A stretch of DNA of 64,000 bases from Bacteroidota bacterium (GTDB lineage: Bacteria; Bacteroidota; Bacteroidia; Chitinophagales; BACL12). The position numbers and the translations under genes were made by a program. The notes under the pieces are model-generated. The model was not told where the DNA came from. It searched no databases and was given only the letters and a program-made list of their open reading frames with translations. The stretch is taken from contig JADJIS010000002.1 of the NCBI GenBank assembly GCA_016706865.1, positions 930,001 through 994,000 on the forward strand, given 5' to 3'. Positions 1 to 8,965 of the stretch are shown in pieces (the first letter of the stretch is position 1; the number at the start of each line of letters is the position of its first letter).

Positions 1-987
1 ACACATTCCTTCTGCCGCATTGCAGATCATCAGATCATCTGCATTTAATTTTCTTGTTTTTTCATCAAGGGTGATAAATTCGGTATTTTGAGGAAGTGTT
101 TTTATGGTCACTATATTCCCTTTTATTTTATCCGCATCAAATGCATGTAATGGCTGACCAAATTCCTGTAAAATATAATTGGTGATATCCACCGCATTAT
201 TAATTGGTCGCATCCCGACAGCCTTTAATTTATTTTGCAACCATGCCGATGATTCTTTAATAGTAATATTTTCTAACAGTATTCCGGAATATCTAAAACA
301 ACCTTTTTCATTTTCCAGCAACACTTTAATTTTATTATCTGCGGAATTAGCATTTTTATTTTCTGCAATTTTTGTTGGATCCTTTAATTCCGGAAATTCT
401 ATTCCCCTCGAAATTAATGCTGCTCTTAATTCGCGTGCAGTTCCGAAATGTGAATTTGCATCTGCGTGATTTGCAGTTAATCCGATCTCGATAATGGTAT
501 CGGAATAAATATTGAATAATTTTTTTATATCTGTTCCTACAACAGTATCGGAAGGTAAAATAAATAAACCGTCATGCCCTTCACCCAATCCAATTTCATC
601 TTCAGCGCATAACATTCCGTTGCTCTCCACACCGCGAATTTTTGCTTTTTTAATGGTAAAACTTTCTCCTTTTATTGGGTGGATGGTAGTTCCCGTAACA
701 GCCACAATTACTTTTTGTCCCGCAGCCACATTCGGAGCGCCACAAACTATTTGCAAAATTTCTCCCGAACCCGTATTTACCGTTGTCACTTTCAATTTAT
801 CCGCATCCGGATGTTTTTCGCAGGTAATAACTTCTCCGGCAACCAATCCCTCTAATCCTCCTTTTACACTTTCAAAAGCATAAACCCCTTCCACCTCCAA
901 ACCGATATCGGTAAGTAATTCCGCTGCTTTGTCAGCACTCATTTTTACCGGTAAGATCTCTTGTAACCAGTTCCAGGATATTTTCAT
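1..987 (-). CDS. pheT: Phenylalanine--tRNA ligase beta subunit, N-terminal part (cut by window edge)
   Basis: This is the beta subunit of the alpha2beta2 enzyme that charges tRNA-Phe in the cytoplasm. Reading the minus strand from the ATG at 987 gives 329 uninterrupted codons running off the left edge, so the C-terminal half is missing. The start MKISWNWLQEILPVKMSADK and the following LTDIGLEVEG are typical PheT. Residues about 40-150 form the EMAP-like tRNA-binding domain (GEVITCEKHPDADKLKVTTV, then VCGAPNVAAGQKVIVA and GVESNGMLCAEDEIGLGEGH). The B1/B5-type region with RPINNAVDITNYI follows near residues 275-300. A TATCTTTA box lies 4 nt upstream of the ATG, so the mRNA may be leaderless. 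The assignment is secure. Confidence 0.96.
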   Translation of the reverse strand, partial: MKISWNWLQEILPVKMSADKAAELLTDIGLEVEGVYAFESVKGGLEGLVAGEVITCEKHPDADKLKVTTVNTGSGEILQIVCGAPNVAAGQKVIVAVTGTTIHPIKGESFTIKKAKIRGVESNGMLCAEDEIGLGEGHDGLFILPSDTVVGTDIKKLFNIYSDTIIEIGLTANHADANSHFGTARELRAALISRGIEFPELKDPTKIAENKNANSADNKIKVLLENEKGCFRYSGILLENITIKESSAWLQNKLKAVGMRPINNAVDITNYILQEFGQPLHAFDADKIKGNIVTIKTLPQNTEFITLDEKTRKLNADDLMICNAAEGMC

Positions 988-991
988 GGGG

Positions 992-999
992 TAAAGATA
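992..999 (-). promoter_or_regulatory. Putative -7 box of pheT
   Basis: The minus strand reads TATCTTTA, one mismatch from the Bacteroidota consensus TAnnTTTG. Only 4 nt separate it from the pheT ATG, so transcription would start at or next to the initiation codon. No clear -33 TTTG is visible. This is inference from sequence only. Confidence 0.4.
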
Positions 1000-1293
1000 A
1001 ATAAGAATTGTGGATGGGGTAGGTGGGAAACTCATTGTCGCATAAATGGGTGATAAAGGTCGCGGTAACAATACTTTCTTTCCGTTTTTTTCCTGCACTT
1101 TCCGGTTATTTTTCACCTGATATATTCAATGAATATGTACCTTTAAATAAGGTTTCTGTTAATAGGAGTCGGTGTCCTGTTAATATGTGATAAATTCAAC
1201 TTGTAACGAATATTTATCCTCTAAATATTACAAACAATTGAGTTATTAATAGTTTATTTTATCCAAATCTGCTTATTTCACAAAATTTGAACA
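1000..1293. other. Intergenic stretch between divergent pheT and the lipoprotein cluster
   Basis: I see no gene, RNA or strong repeat here. The stretch is AT-rich and presumably holds the upstream promoter regions of pheT (leftward) and of the first lipoprotein gene (rightward). Confidence 0.5.
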
Positions 1294-1301
1294 TAACTTT
1301 A
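1294..1301 (+). promoter_or_regulatory. Putative -7 box of lipoprotein paralog 1
   Basis: The sequence is TAACTTTA, 18 nt upstream of the start codon. The same 8 bases occur at almost the same distance in front of the two following paralogs (2105-2112 and 2838-2845). It differs from the TAnnTTTG consensus only in the last base. Confidence 0.55.
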
Positions 1302-1319
1302 GCTATATAACTACTGAAT

Positions 1320-1949
1320 ATGACAAAATTGATATTTCTATCATTCATAGTTTTACTACTGTTCACTTGTAAGCCAGAACATATAGCATCCGATCTTGAA
1401 AAGGGAATCATTACCGGTATGGTAGTCGATTATACAACTAACACAGGAGTGCCTAATGCCACAGTCTTTTTGCTTGGTAATGACGGTGGAGGCACATGGG
1501 TTGGCGGCGGTACACCTTCATTTTTCATTGACCAGACTACTGCTGACGCAAACGGCAACTTTGCCTTCCAGGTTGAATATAATGAGGAAATAGGGTATTT
1601 GTGTTCCGCTATTTCCGACCTTTATTTTGACTATAATGATGAATTTTCAGTGGATAAATATTCTTCTGGAGTGGTTAATGTGGAAGTGAAATTACGCCCA
1701 AAGGCTTGGCTTAGTTTAACCATTAAATCTGTGAATGATTATGAATCGTTTGATTATATAGGTATTAATTCCACACCTTCCTATATATTTTATGGTGAAG
1801 TAGACACTTCGCAAATAATTTCAGTTTGGGGTAACGACTTGTATAATTTAGTATGGTTTATTTATGAAGATGGAATAAATAATGGGAGCGAATCTGCGGA
1901 TATATACTGCCCTTCATTCGACACTACATACTTTGAATTATTATACTAA
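1320..1949 (+). CDS. Lipoprotein with carboxypeptidase-regulatory-like domain, paralog 1 of 3
   Basis: 209 aa. A signal peptide with a lipobox-like end (LLLFTC, Cys about 17) predicts a lipoprotein. Residues about 30-110 resemble a carboxypeptidase-regulatory-like beta-sandwich (GMVVDYTTNTGVPNATVFLL, then DANGNFAFQVEY), a fold common in Bacteroidota surface proteins. A Gly-rich loop (GNDGGGTWVGGGTPSF) lies inside it. The C-terminus CPSFDTTYFELLY is shared with the two paralogs downstream. It is more similar to paralog 3 than to paralog 2 (DYNDEF, WFIYEDGINNG, SADIYCPSFDTTY). It appears monocistronic, behind its own promoter. Function is unknown; the fold suggests binding rather than catalysis (inference). 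Confidence 0.8.
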   Translation: MTKLIFLSFIVLLLFTCKPEHIASDLEKGIITGMVVDYTTNTGVPNATVFLLGNDGGGTWVGGGTPSFFIDQTTADANGNFAFQVEYNEEIGYLCSAISDLYFDYNDEFSVDKYSSGVVNVEVKLRPKAWLSLTIKSVNDYESFDYIGINSTPSYIFYGEVDTSQIISVWGNDLYNLVWFIYEDGINNGSESADIYCPSFDTTYFELLY

Positions 1950-2104
1950 TTTACCGTTTAAATTTTTTACAATGCTAGTGCTTGCTATTTATTAGGCTTA
2001 ATGCTTTAAGTTTCATTTAGAAATGTATTTGGACAAAATATGGTAGAAACAATCCCTGCCAAGTTCGATTCGTCGAAATTTGTTTGTTTCTGATTATTTC
2101 AGTA

Positions 2105-2112
2105 TAACTTTA
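2105..2112 (+). promoter_or_regulatory. Putative -7 box of lipoprotein paralog 2
   Basis: TAACTTTA, 17 nt upstream of the ATG. Candidate -33 TTTG elements lie at 2079-2082 and 2083-2086, giving spacers of 22 and 18 nt, close to the 19-21 nt usual in Bacteroidota. Confidence 0.6.
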
Positions 2113-2129
2113 CTAAGGAAATTAGAAAT

Positions 2130-2747
2130 ATGAAGAATGGAACACCTGTTTATTTAACCTATATCTTCTGTATAACTATTTGCGTTCTCCCTTCCTGTAA
2201 TAAAGAAAGCGGCCCAACAAACGTAAATGGCACGGTAAGGGATGTCACAACAAATGTCGGAGTATCAAATGCAGAAGTAGGTCTTTTCGAAACAGATGGC
2301 GAAAGTGCATTTGGTTTGGGAGGGGTTTTAATGGAAGAAAAATATAGTGATGCTTCCGGTGAGTTTATTTTTAGTTTTGATGCTCGTGAAGGTTATCAAT
2401 ATTTTGTGCAGGCAATAAAAGATCAGTATTTTAATGATCAGAGTAATAATGTTATGTTTATTGATGGAGCGGGGACATCAAGTAATTTATATGTCTTTCT
2501 TCAACCCGAAGGTTATTTAGAAATACATTACCAAAATATCCCTCCATCAACTCCTTATGACAACTTTGGTGTAAATGGATATTTAACAGATGGATTTGAC
2601 GGTGACGAAATTGACACCACAGTTTTATATACTGTTTATGGAAATTCTCAAAATATTATTTATTGGGGGCTTTACGGTGAAGTTGCAAATATTGATACAA
2701 TTTATTGTGTCGCTTTTGATACAACTTATTATGAATTACTATACTAA
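2130..2747 (+). CDS. Lipoprotein with carboxypeptidase-regulatory-like domain, paralog 2 of 3
   Basis: 205 aa. The N-terminal hydrophobic segment ends in a lipobox-like LPSC (Cys about 23) followed by NKESGPTN. A carboxypeptidase-regulatory-like domain follows (GTVRDVTTNVGVSNAEVGLF, then DASGEFIFSFDA). It ends with FDTTYYELLY, the tail shared by all three paralogs, but the middle has diverged most and it lacks the long Gly-rich insert. It is transcribed alone, with its own promoter and about 110 nt to the next gene. Function is unknown. Confidence 0.78.
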   Translation: MKNGTPVYLTYIFCITICVLPSCNKESGPTNVNGTVRDVTTNVGVSNAEVGLFETDGESAFGLGGVLMEEKYSDASGEFIFSFDAREGYQYFVQAIKDQYFNDQSNNVMFIDGAGTSSNLYVFLQPEGYLEIHYQNIPPSTPYDNFGVNGYLTDGFDGDEIDTTVLYTVYGNSQNIIYWGLYGEVANIDTIYCVAFDTTYYELLY

Positions 2748-2837
2748 ATTCTAATTACAACAGAATACAATTACACAATTTTTACTCCCTGCACCGGAAG
2801 AGAAAATTTATATCTGAATTGTAAAAGAATTTTCGTA

Positions 2838-2845
2838 TAACTTTA
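2838..2845 (+). promoter_or_regulatory. Putative -7 box of lipoprotein paralog 3
   Basis: TAACTTTA, 18 nt upstream of the TTG start of the gene at 2864. The conserved distance in all three paralogs is the main reason to accept that non-ATG start. Confidence 0.55.
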
Positions 2846-2863
2846 CATGGTAAACATGCGTAT

Positions 2864-3481
2864 TTGAAAAAAATATATTTTCTTCTCATTGTTTTCTTAC
2901 TTGCACTTTCCTGCAATAAAGATACTATTCTTGAAAAGGGAACTGTATATGGCACTGTGAGAGATAAAACCACAAACGAAGGTATAGAAGGCGCTACCGT
3001 TTACTTACTCAGCCATATTCCTTCCGGAGGTTTTGGTGGCGGCGGCGGCTCAACGCAGTTGGATTTTACTGCTTCAAATGCAGACGGAAGTTTTTCTTTT
3101 CAATTGGATTACGATAGCGAACTTGCATATACATGTGCTGCCACACATGACTTATATTTTGATTATGGGGATGAATTTCCGGTGCTGGAAGAAATTAAGG
3201 AGGGTGAAAATGTGGATATTAGTATCTATCCAAAAGGTTGGTTAAGTCTTCATGTCAAGTCCATTAATATTTATGATGAATGGGATTATATAAGTCTTTC
3301 TAACGCATATCTTTCAATTTATGGTGGATCCGTAGATACTACAATAATTCTAAGTATCAATGGTAACTACACAATTCCTGTTGTTTGGTTTATTTATGAT
3401 GATGGGTTAACAACTGGAGGTCAATCTGGAGAAATATATTGCCCTTCCTTCGACACTACATATTATGAAATTTTATATTAA
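2864..3481 (+). CDS. Lipoprotein with carboxypeptidase-regulatory-like domain, paralog 3 of 3
   Basis: 205 aa. It starts at TTG (2864): the nearby ATGs are out of frame or hit a stop, the product then begins with a clean signal peptide (KKIYFLLIVFLLALSC, lipobox LALSC), and the distance to the TAACTTTA box equals that of its paralogs. The carboxypeptidase-regulatory-like domain spans about residues 27-110 (GTVYGTVRDKTTNEGIEGAT) with a Gly-rich loop (GGFGGGGGS). The tail CPSFDTTYYEILY is conserved. It converges with the small gene at the end of the nuo operon, leaving 36 nt between stop codons. Function is unknown. Confidence 0.78.
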   Translation: MKKIYFLLIVFLLALSCNKDTILEKGTVYGTVRDKTTNEGIEGATVYLLSHIPSGGFGGGGGSTQLDFTASNADGSFSFQLDYDSELAYTCAATHDLYFDYGDEFPVLEEIKEGENVDISIYPKGWLSLHVKSINIYDEWDYISLSNAYLSIYGGSVDTTIILSINGNYTIPVVWFIYDDGLTTGGQSGEIYCPSFDTTYYEILY

Positions 3482-3517
3482 ACTCCCACTAAAATCTATT
3501 CAACCCCTTCAACAATT

Positions 3518-3883
3518 TCAACCCTTCCCCTCAAAATACGGCTCCTCATCATTTGAAACCACATCCTTTTGTTTCCAATACGCCAACGTAACAATTCTGC
3601 CTTCTTTTGTTTTGAGTAAACGCCCGAAGATGGCATTGGTAGCGTTAAATGTTACATCCGTAACACCCACTGTGAAAGTTTCCGGTACGGGCGGAGCTGT
3701 TTCTCCTTCCGCAACAGGAGCTGCAGTTTTTGGTGGGGGAGATGGTACAACTACAACGGTGAAATGATTGTGTTCTAAAATGGTTTTCAGAAATGTTACG
3801 CGTTCGGGTGTGACATTTTTTTCTACGATGGCGCATTTAATGCCATCGAGATCATCGAATGTATGATTTTGATTGATCGCCAT
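3518..3883 (-). CDS. Small conserved-looking protein at the end of the complex I operon
   Basis: 121 aa, starting 5 nt after the nuoN stop codon, so almost certainly co-transcribed with complex I. There is no signal peptide or membrane segment. Residues 1-48 look globular (MAINQNHTFDDLDGIKCAIV, then EKNVTPERVTFLKTILEHNH). A Pro/Ala-rich linker follows (VVPSPPPKTAAPVAEGETAP), then a C-terminal segment (FTVGVTDVTFNATNAIFGRL, then KEGRIVTLAYWKQKD). I do not recognise the family. The coupling to nuoN suggests a soluble accessory or assembly role for complex I, but that is only an inference from position. Confidence 0.7.
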   Translation of the reverse strand: MAINQNHTFDDLDGIKCAIVEKNVTPERVTFLKTILEHNHFTVVVVPSPPPKTAAPVAEGETAPPVPETFTVGVTDVTFNATNAIFGRLLKTKEGRIVTLAYWKQKDVVSNDEEPYFEGKG

Positions 3884-3888
3884 TTTAT

Positions 3889-5298
3889 TTATACTTGAAT
3901 TAAACTGTAAATATATTCATAACATCCACCCGCTAAACCTGTAACAACAATACCCGTTATACAAATGATAAACGCGAATTTAGGATGCATGCCAGTCTCT
4001 AATTTTTGAATTGGATTGTCATTTGTATCCATGAACATGGCCTTCACTATTTTTAAATAATAATACAGGGAGATGATCATATTTAATGCTGCTATAATAA
4101 TTAATACGTTATTTCCTTGTCCCGCACCTGCCATCAACAAAAAGAATTTACCAAAAAATCCGGCAGTAGGAGGGATGCCCGCTAAGGAAAATAAGGATAT
4201 GGTAAGTATCCATGCAAGCATCGGATTTGTTTTGTAAAATCCTTTGTAGTCATCCATATTTTCTTTTCCGGTTGCGGCACTCACTAAAGCAACCACACCA
4301 AAAGCACCAAGATTGGAAAATAAATAAACGAGAATAAAATAAATTGCAGAAGCAGTTCCTTCTGCTGAATTTCCGGAAATACCGATCAATATAAATCCAA
4401 CCTGGGCAATGGAAGAAAATGCGAGGAATCGTTTTAAATTCTGTTGCCGTATTGCAAATAAATTTCCTATCAGCATTGTTGCAACACTTATCAAAAACAA
4501 TAAATTATACCAAATGGTAAATATGTTTTGAAATGCCGAATATAATACCGAAACAAAAACAAAGATGATAGCTCCTTTGGAGATTACACTCAAATAAGAA
4601 GTAATAGGAACAGGTGCGCCTTCATACACATCTGCCGTCCACAAATGAAATGGCACTGCAGATATCTTAAATGCAAATCCTGCAAACAATAAAATAAAGG
4701 AGAAGATCAATAAAGGTTCTGCATTCATAACCACAGAGATCTCCGCGAAATTTAATGTCCCCAATGCACCATACAATAAAGAAATACCAAACAACAACAT
4801 TCCCGACGAGAACGCCGAAGAAATAATATATTTCAACGCAGCTTCACCCGATTTTCTTTTTTCCAGATCAAAATTCACCAATGCGGCCAAAGGAATGGTT
4901 GATAATTCCAGTCCCAGGTAGAACATAAAAATATTCTGAGAAGATATCATAAAGAACATCCCCATCAGCGACGACAATAAAATAATATAAAACTCCGGAG
5001 CGTGTTTGTGATTGAGCAACCAATTATATGCCTGTAAGGATATTACCAATGCTCCCAGATTCAAAATATTTTTTTCCAGCACAATGAGGCCGGTAGTGCG
5101 AAACATATCGGCAAACAGCTCTCCCGTCACATTCCCAAAAAATCCCACCACAAAATTGACGAGCAACAACACATTGGCAACCTGAAGCACGGTTTTATTA
5201 TTCAGTTTATTCTTCCATATTTTCAGGAACAATAAAATGAAAATGATGATGACCAGCATCAACTCAAATTTCATGTATGTAAAAAATGCTTCGGACAT
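3889..5298 (-). CDS. nuoN: NADH-quinone oxidoreductase (complex I) subunit N
   Basis: 469 aa membrane protein of the antiporter-like family, one of three proton-pumping subunits of complex I, with about 14 hydrophobic helices. The conserved core includes LGLELSTIPLAALVNF, a Glu in TM5, and EAALKYIISSAFSSGMLLFG with its Lys. FKISAVPFHLWTADVYEGAP is the classic pump motif and LKRFLAFSSIAQVGFILIGI follows. Length is normal. It is the last nuo gene; nuoM lies 225 nt upstream across a repeat-rich gap. Confidence 0.95.
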   Translation of the reverse strand: MSEAFFTYMKFELMLVIIIFILLFLKIWKNKLNNKTVLQVANVLLLVNFVVGFFGNVTGELFADMFRTTGLIVLEKNILNLGALVISLQAYNWLLNHKHAPEFYIILLSSLMGMFFMISSQNIFMFYLGLELSTIPLAALVNFDLEKRKSGEAALKYIISSAFSSGMLLFGISLLYGALGTLNFAEISVVMNAEPLLIFSFILLFAGFAFKISAVPFHLWTADVYEGAPVPITSYLSVISKGAIIFVFVSVLYSAFQNIFTIWYNLLFLISVATMLIGNLFAIRQQNLKRFLAFSSIAQVGFILIGISGNSAEGTASAIYFILVYLFSNLGAFGVVALVSAATGKENMDDYKGFYKTNPMLAWILTISLFSLAGIPPTAGFFGKFFLLMAGAGQGNNVLIIIAALNMIISLYYYLKIVKAMFMDTNDNPIQKLETGMHPKFAFIICITGIVVTGLAGGCYEYIYSLIQV

Positions 5299-5337
5299 GG
5301 TGTCGGTTTTGGTTCTCCTTAGAATTTATCTGGGAGG

Positions 5338-5523
5338 ATGATTTTTGTGCTTTTTATTGTTTGTCAATTGTCAGGAGTCATTAGTCAGGAGTCAAGAGTT
5401 ATAACTGTCGTTTAGTAAACTCATTACTCATAACTCATTACTCGTTTTGTGAGTGGTGAATAGTGAGTAGTGAGTTATAGTTCCAACCTGGATCAAAACT
5501 TCCTACTTCCTATTTCCTACTTC
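5338..5523. repeat. Word-like intergenic repeats between nuoM and nuoN
   Basis: No gene is present. The stretch contains GTCAGGAGTCA-type words (about 5365-5400), then the tract ACTCATTACTCATAACTC (from about 5419), and after a 7-nt loop its degenerate inverted counterpart GTGAGTGGTGAATAGTGAG (about 5451-5478). The two could pair over about 25 positions on a plus-strand RNA if G-U pairs are allowed. It ends with CTTCCTACTTCCTATTTCC words, which run into the nuoM stop codon (TAG of AAATAGGAAGTAGG on the minus strand). Confidence 0.75.
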
Positions 5524-6999
5524 CTATTTCCCCACCTTCATCATAATCTCCGATACCCCACTTCCAATCAGATCCGTTAATAAAAACGGAGCCATACCTA
5601 TTAAAACGATTCCTGCTATTAAAACTATGGACGCCAAGCGTTCATTCCAGGTGGCGTCTTTTATTAATGTGTAATTATTATTTGTTATGGGTCCCATGAT
5701 GGCGGAACCGGTTGCTCTTAAGATATAGACTGCGGTTACAACTATGCTTGCACAGGCTAAAATTGTTGCGATGCGGTAGAGGGCTTCGGGATTTTGCCAT
5801 CCGCCCATAAATACCGTCATTTCAGAAACAAATCCACTGAAGCCGGGAAGTCCTAATGAACATAAACCCGCAATTACAAATACCGTGGAAATAAATGGCA
5901 TCACTTTTAATAATCCTCCCAATTGCGAAACCATTCTTGTATGCGTTCTGGTATATAACATTCCGATTGCGGCGAAGAACAGGGCTGTCATTAATCCGTG
6001 AGAAACCATTTGCATTACTGCGCCATTTATTGCAGTTTGATTTAACATTCCGATTCCCAATAAAACAAATCCGCAATGCGAAACGGATGAATATGCGTTG
6101 ATATATTTAAGATCTGTTTGCATTAATGTTGCAAAGGCTCCGTAAATAATTGCGATGGTGGATAATACTATTATTATTGGTTGATATTCATGTGCTGCTT
6201 CCGGCATTAAATACATAGCAACCCTTAAACATCCGTATCCTCCCAATTTCATAGAAATGCCCGCCAGAAACATTGATGCCGCCGTAGGAGCTGAGGAGTG
6301 CCCATCAGGCACCCAGGTATGAAATGGAAAAATTGCAGTGAATATTCCGAATCCCACAAATAATAATGGGAAAAATATACGTTGCATTTCTATCGGAATA
6401 AAATTCTGAGAAACAGAAACAAGATCAAAACTATTTCCGCCATAAAAATAAACCCCTAAAATTCCCACCAACACCAATGCACTTCCACCCATTAACATCA
6501 GGGCGAGTTTCATTGCGGAATATTCTTTTTTTCCGCTTCCCCAAATACCTATCAATAAATATTTCGGAATGACTGCAAGTTCTAAAAAGAAAAATAAGGT
6601 GAAAAGATCCAGGGAAATAAAAAATCCATAAGCACCTAATGCTAAAAAGGTAAGTAAAAGAAAAAACTCCTTCGACATTCTCGACTCATTCCAGGATACT
6701 AATACACCAGCTAATACTACTGATGCCGTTAATAATATCATCGCTATGGAAATTCCATCCACCCCTATATGATAATTAATATTTAAAGAGGGATACCAGG
6801 CAAAACTCTGTTCAAATAAAAATTGACTTGTATCACCCGCAGCTCTCGCATCACAATAAACATATAATAAAAATCCCCCCAAAACCAATTGCAGCGCAGC
6901 TCCCATAAATGCCACCATACGGATCTGTTTCAGATCCTTGCTGAATAGGATGAACATCGCTGTTAAAAAAGGTAATATGATCAGTACATTTAAATTCAT
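5524..6999 (-). CDS. nuoM: NADH-quinone oxidoreductase (complex I) subunit M
   Basis: 491 aa antiporter-like membrane subunit. Visible landmarks are NYHIGVDGISIAMILLTASV near residue 75, FFLELAVIPKYLLIGIWG with the TM5 Glu, the Lys-bearing KKEYSAMKLALMLMGGSALV, FHTWVPDGHSSAPTAASMFL, and DLKYINAYSSVSHCGFVLLG. Length is normal for the family. It lies 28 nt downstream of nuoL. The stop codon TAG is itself part of the following GGAAGTAGGAAATAGG repeat. Identification is secure. Confidence 0.95.
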   Translation of the reverse strand: MNLNVLIILPFLTAMFILFSKDLKQIRMVAFMGAALQLVLGGFLLYVYCDARAAGDTSQFLFEQSFAWYPSLNINYHIGVDGISIAMILLTASVVLAGVLVSWNESRMSKEFFLLLTFLALGAYGFFISLDLFTLFFFLELAVIPKYLLIGIWGSGKKEYSAMKLALMLMGGSALVLVGILGVYFYGGNSFDLVSVSQNFIPIEMQRIFFPLLFVGFGIFTAIFPFHTWVPDGHSSAPTAASMFLAGISMKLGGYGCLRVAMYLMPEAAHEYQPIIIVLSTIAIIYGAFATLMQTDLKYINAYSSVSHCGFVLLGIGMLNQTAINGAVMQMVSHGLMTALFFAAIGMLYTRTHTRMVSQLGGLLKVMPFISTVFVIAGLCSLGLPGFSGFVSEMTVFMGGWQNPEALYRIATILACASIVVTAVYILRATGSAIMGPITNNNYTLIKDATWNERLASIVLIAGIVLIGMAPFLLTDLIGSGVSEIMMKVGK

Positions 7000-7027
7000 A
7001 TTTTAATTTACCTGTATTATAATTCTT

Positions 7028-8950
7028 TTATTTTAAACAATAAATAAAAACCAGGGTCAACACCAATACACCTCCAAAGAAATACATAGCATAACCCTGT
7101 ACTTTCCCCGACTGCAATCCTTTGATCATGGATGAAATTTTAGTTGTTGTATTTCCTGTTAAATTGATAAATCCGTCCACAATATTTCTATCAAACCAAG
7201 CCGCCGGGCGACCGATTAAATTAAAAACAATTTTTTTGGTGATGAAGGTATAAATCTCATCAATATAAAATTTCTGATATGCTGCTTTATATAATCCACC
7301 GGCTGATGCGGCAATTTTTGCGGGTCTGTCACTTTGTTTCTGATAAAAATTATAGGCGATGAAAATTCCCAATAATCCGATCAATACCGGAGCAATGGAA
7401 AATACAATATCAAAATGTCCGTGTAATACCGTTCTGTCAGAGGAAACGAAATTTCCGAAAGGAATAAATCCCGTGAGTATACTTAGTGTAGATAATACAA
7501 TAAGGGGTAATTTCATCGTAAAGGTTCCTTCGCTGTGGTGTTCACCGTGTAAATGTGCCTCTTTGTTCCAGAAGATAGAAAAATATAAACGGAACATATA
7601 AAATGCAGTAAGTCCTGACGTAATTAATGCAACATAAAATATAATTGGATGCGATTCGTAAGCTGCATGTAATATCATTTCCTTGCTGAAAAATCCGGCG
7701 AAGGGAGGAACACCTGCAATTGCGAGACAACCAATTAAGAATGTGATATTAGTTATCGGCATATATTTTCTCAATCCTCCCATATCCGACATATTGTTGC
7801 TGTGCACCATATGAATTACGGCACCGGCTCCAAGAAATAATAGGGATTTAAAAAATGCATGAGTGAATAAATGGAACATACTTGCAGTGTAACCGGCTCC
7901 ATGTTCACCAAAACTGCTAACACCCAAGGCAAACATCATATAACCAATTTGGCTCATGGTGGAATATGCCAGAACTCTTTTAATATCATTTTGTGTGCAT
8001 GCAATTACTGCCGCGAATAGTGCGGAAAATATTCCGACATAGGCAACAATTTCCAGTGCGCCGGAATCAGTAATTGCAAAAACAGGAAATAATCGCGCAA
8101 CTAAAAATACCCCTGCAACCACCATGGTAGCAGCATGTATCAATGCGGAAACAGGTGTAGGTCCCTCCATTGCATCAGGCAACCAAATATGCAAAGGAAA
8201 CATGGCAGATTTGCCTGCACCTCCGATAAATATTAAAGTAAGTGCCCAAGTAACAACAGAAATTCCTAAAAATGTTGCACCGAAATGTGTTGCAAATTCC
8301 GCGGATGTTAGAGTATTTATAAGTGTATTAAAATCGAATGAATTTCCAGTGAATCCCAATATTAAAATTCCTATGAGGAAAAACAGATCGGCGAAACGTG
8401 TAACAATAAATGCTTTTTTACTTGCGGCAACTGCTGAAGGTTTGTCGTAATAATATCCGATCAATAAATAAGAGGAGACACCCACCAGTTCCCAGAACAT
8501 ATATATCTGGAATAAATTGGAGGATATTACCAAACCAAGCATGGAGAAAGTGAATAATTGCAAATAGGAATAATAGGTTGCAAATCTTTCTTCCCCTTTC
8601 ATGTAACCCAGACTATAAATATGTACCATGAGGGAAACAAAGGTTACCACCACGAGCATCATCACCGAAATAGGATCTAAAATAATTCCCATATCGATGG
8701 ATAAGGAATCGGTAAATTGCAGCCAGGTATATTTAAATGGTTCAATAACTGGATACACTCCATCCACCATACCATCTGCAATAAAATATTGATAAGCGGC
8801 AACGAGTGATAAAATTGCAGAAACACCTAACAAGAGTGTTCCTAAAATTCCGGATACCTTATTAAAATACCTTCTTCCAAATAACCCAAGCAATAAAAAT
8901 CCTGCAAGAGGTAAAATTGGAATTAAGGCTATATAATTGTAGTTACTCAT
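7028..8950 (-). CDS. nuoL: NADH-quinone oxidoreductase (complex I) subunit L
   Basis: 640 aa, the largest antiporter-like pump subunit, with the long lateral helix at its C-terminus. Motifs include DSLSIDMGIILDPISVMMLV, MFWELVGVSSYLLIGYYYDK with the conserved Glu, SAMFPLHIWLPDAMEGPTPV, SALIHAATMVVAGVFLVARL, and NDIKRVLAYSTMSQIGYMMF. The usual 16 or so hydrophobic segments can be counted. It starts 15 nt after the nuoK stop, within the nuo operon. No truncation is seen. Confidence 0.96.
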   Translation of the reverse strand: MSNYNYIALIPILPLAGFLLLGLFGRRYFNKVSGILGTLLLGVSAILSLVAAYQYFIADGMVDGVYPVIEPFKYTWLQFTDSLSIDMGIILDPISVMMLVVVTFVSLMVHIYSLGYMKGEERFATYYSYLQLFTFSMLGLVISSNLFQIYMFWELVGVSSYLLIGYYYDKPSAVAASKKAFIVTRFADLFFLIGILILGFTGNSFDFNTLINTLTSAEFATHFGATFLGISVVTWALTLIFIGGAGKSAMFPLHIWLPDAMEGPTPVSALIHAATMVVAGVFLVARLFPVFAITDSGALEIVAYVGIFSALFAAVIACTQNDIKRVLAYSTMSQIGYMMFALGVSSFGEHGAGYTASMFHLFTHAFFKSLLFLGAGAVIHMVHSNNMSDMGGLRKYMPITNITFLIGCLAIAGVPPFAGFFSKEMILHAAYESHPIIFYVALITSGLTAFYMFRLYFSIFWNKEAHLHGEHHSEGTFTMKLPLIVLSTLSILTGFIPFGNFVSSDRTVLHGHFDIVFSIAPVLIGLLGIFIAYNFYQKQSDRPAKIAASAGGLYKAAYQKFYIDEIYTFITKKIVFNLIGRPAAWFDRNIVDGFINLTGNTTTKISSMIKGLQSGKVQGYAMYFFGGVLVLTLVFIYCLK

Positions 8951-8965
8951 TTTATTCTTTCAAGG

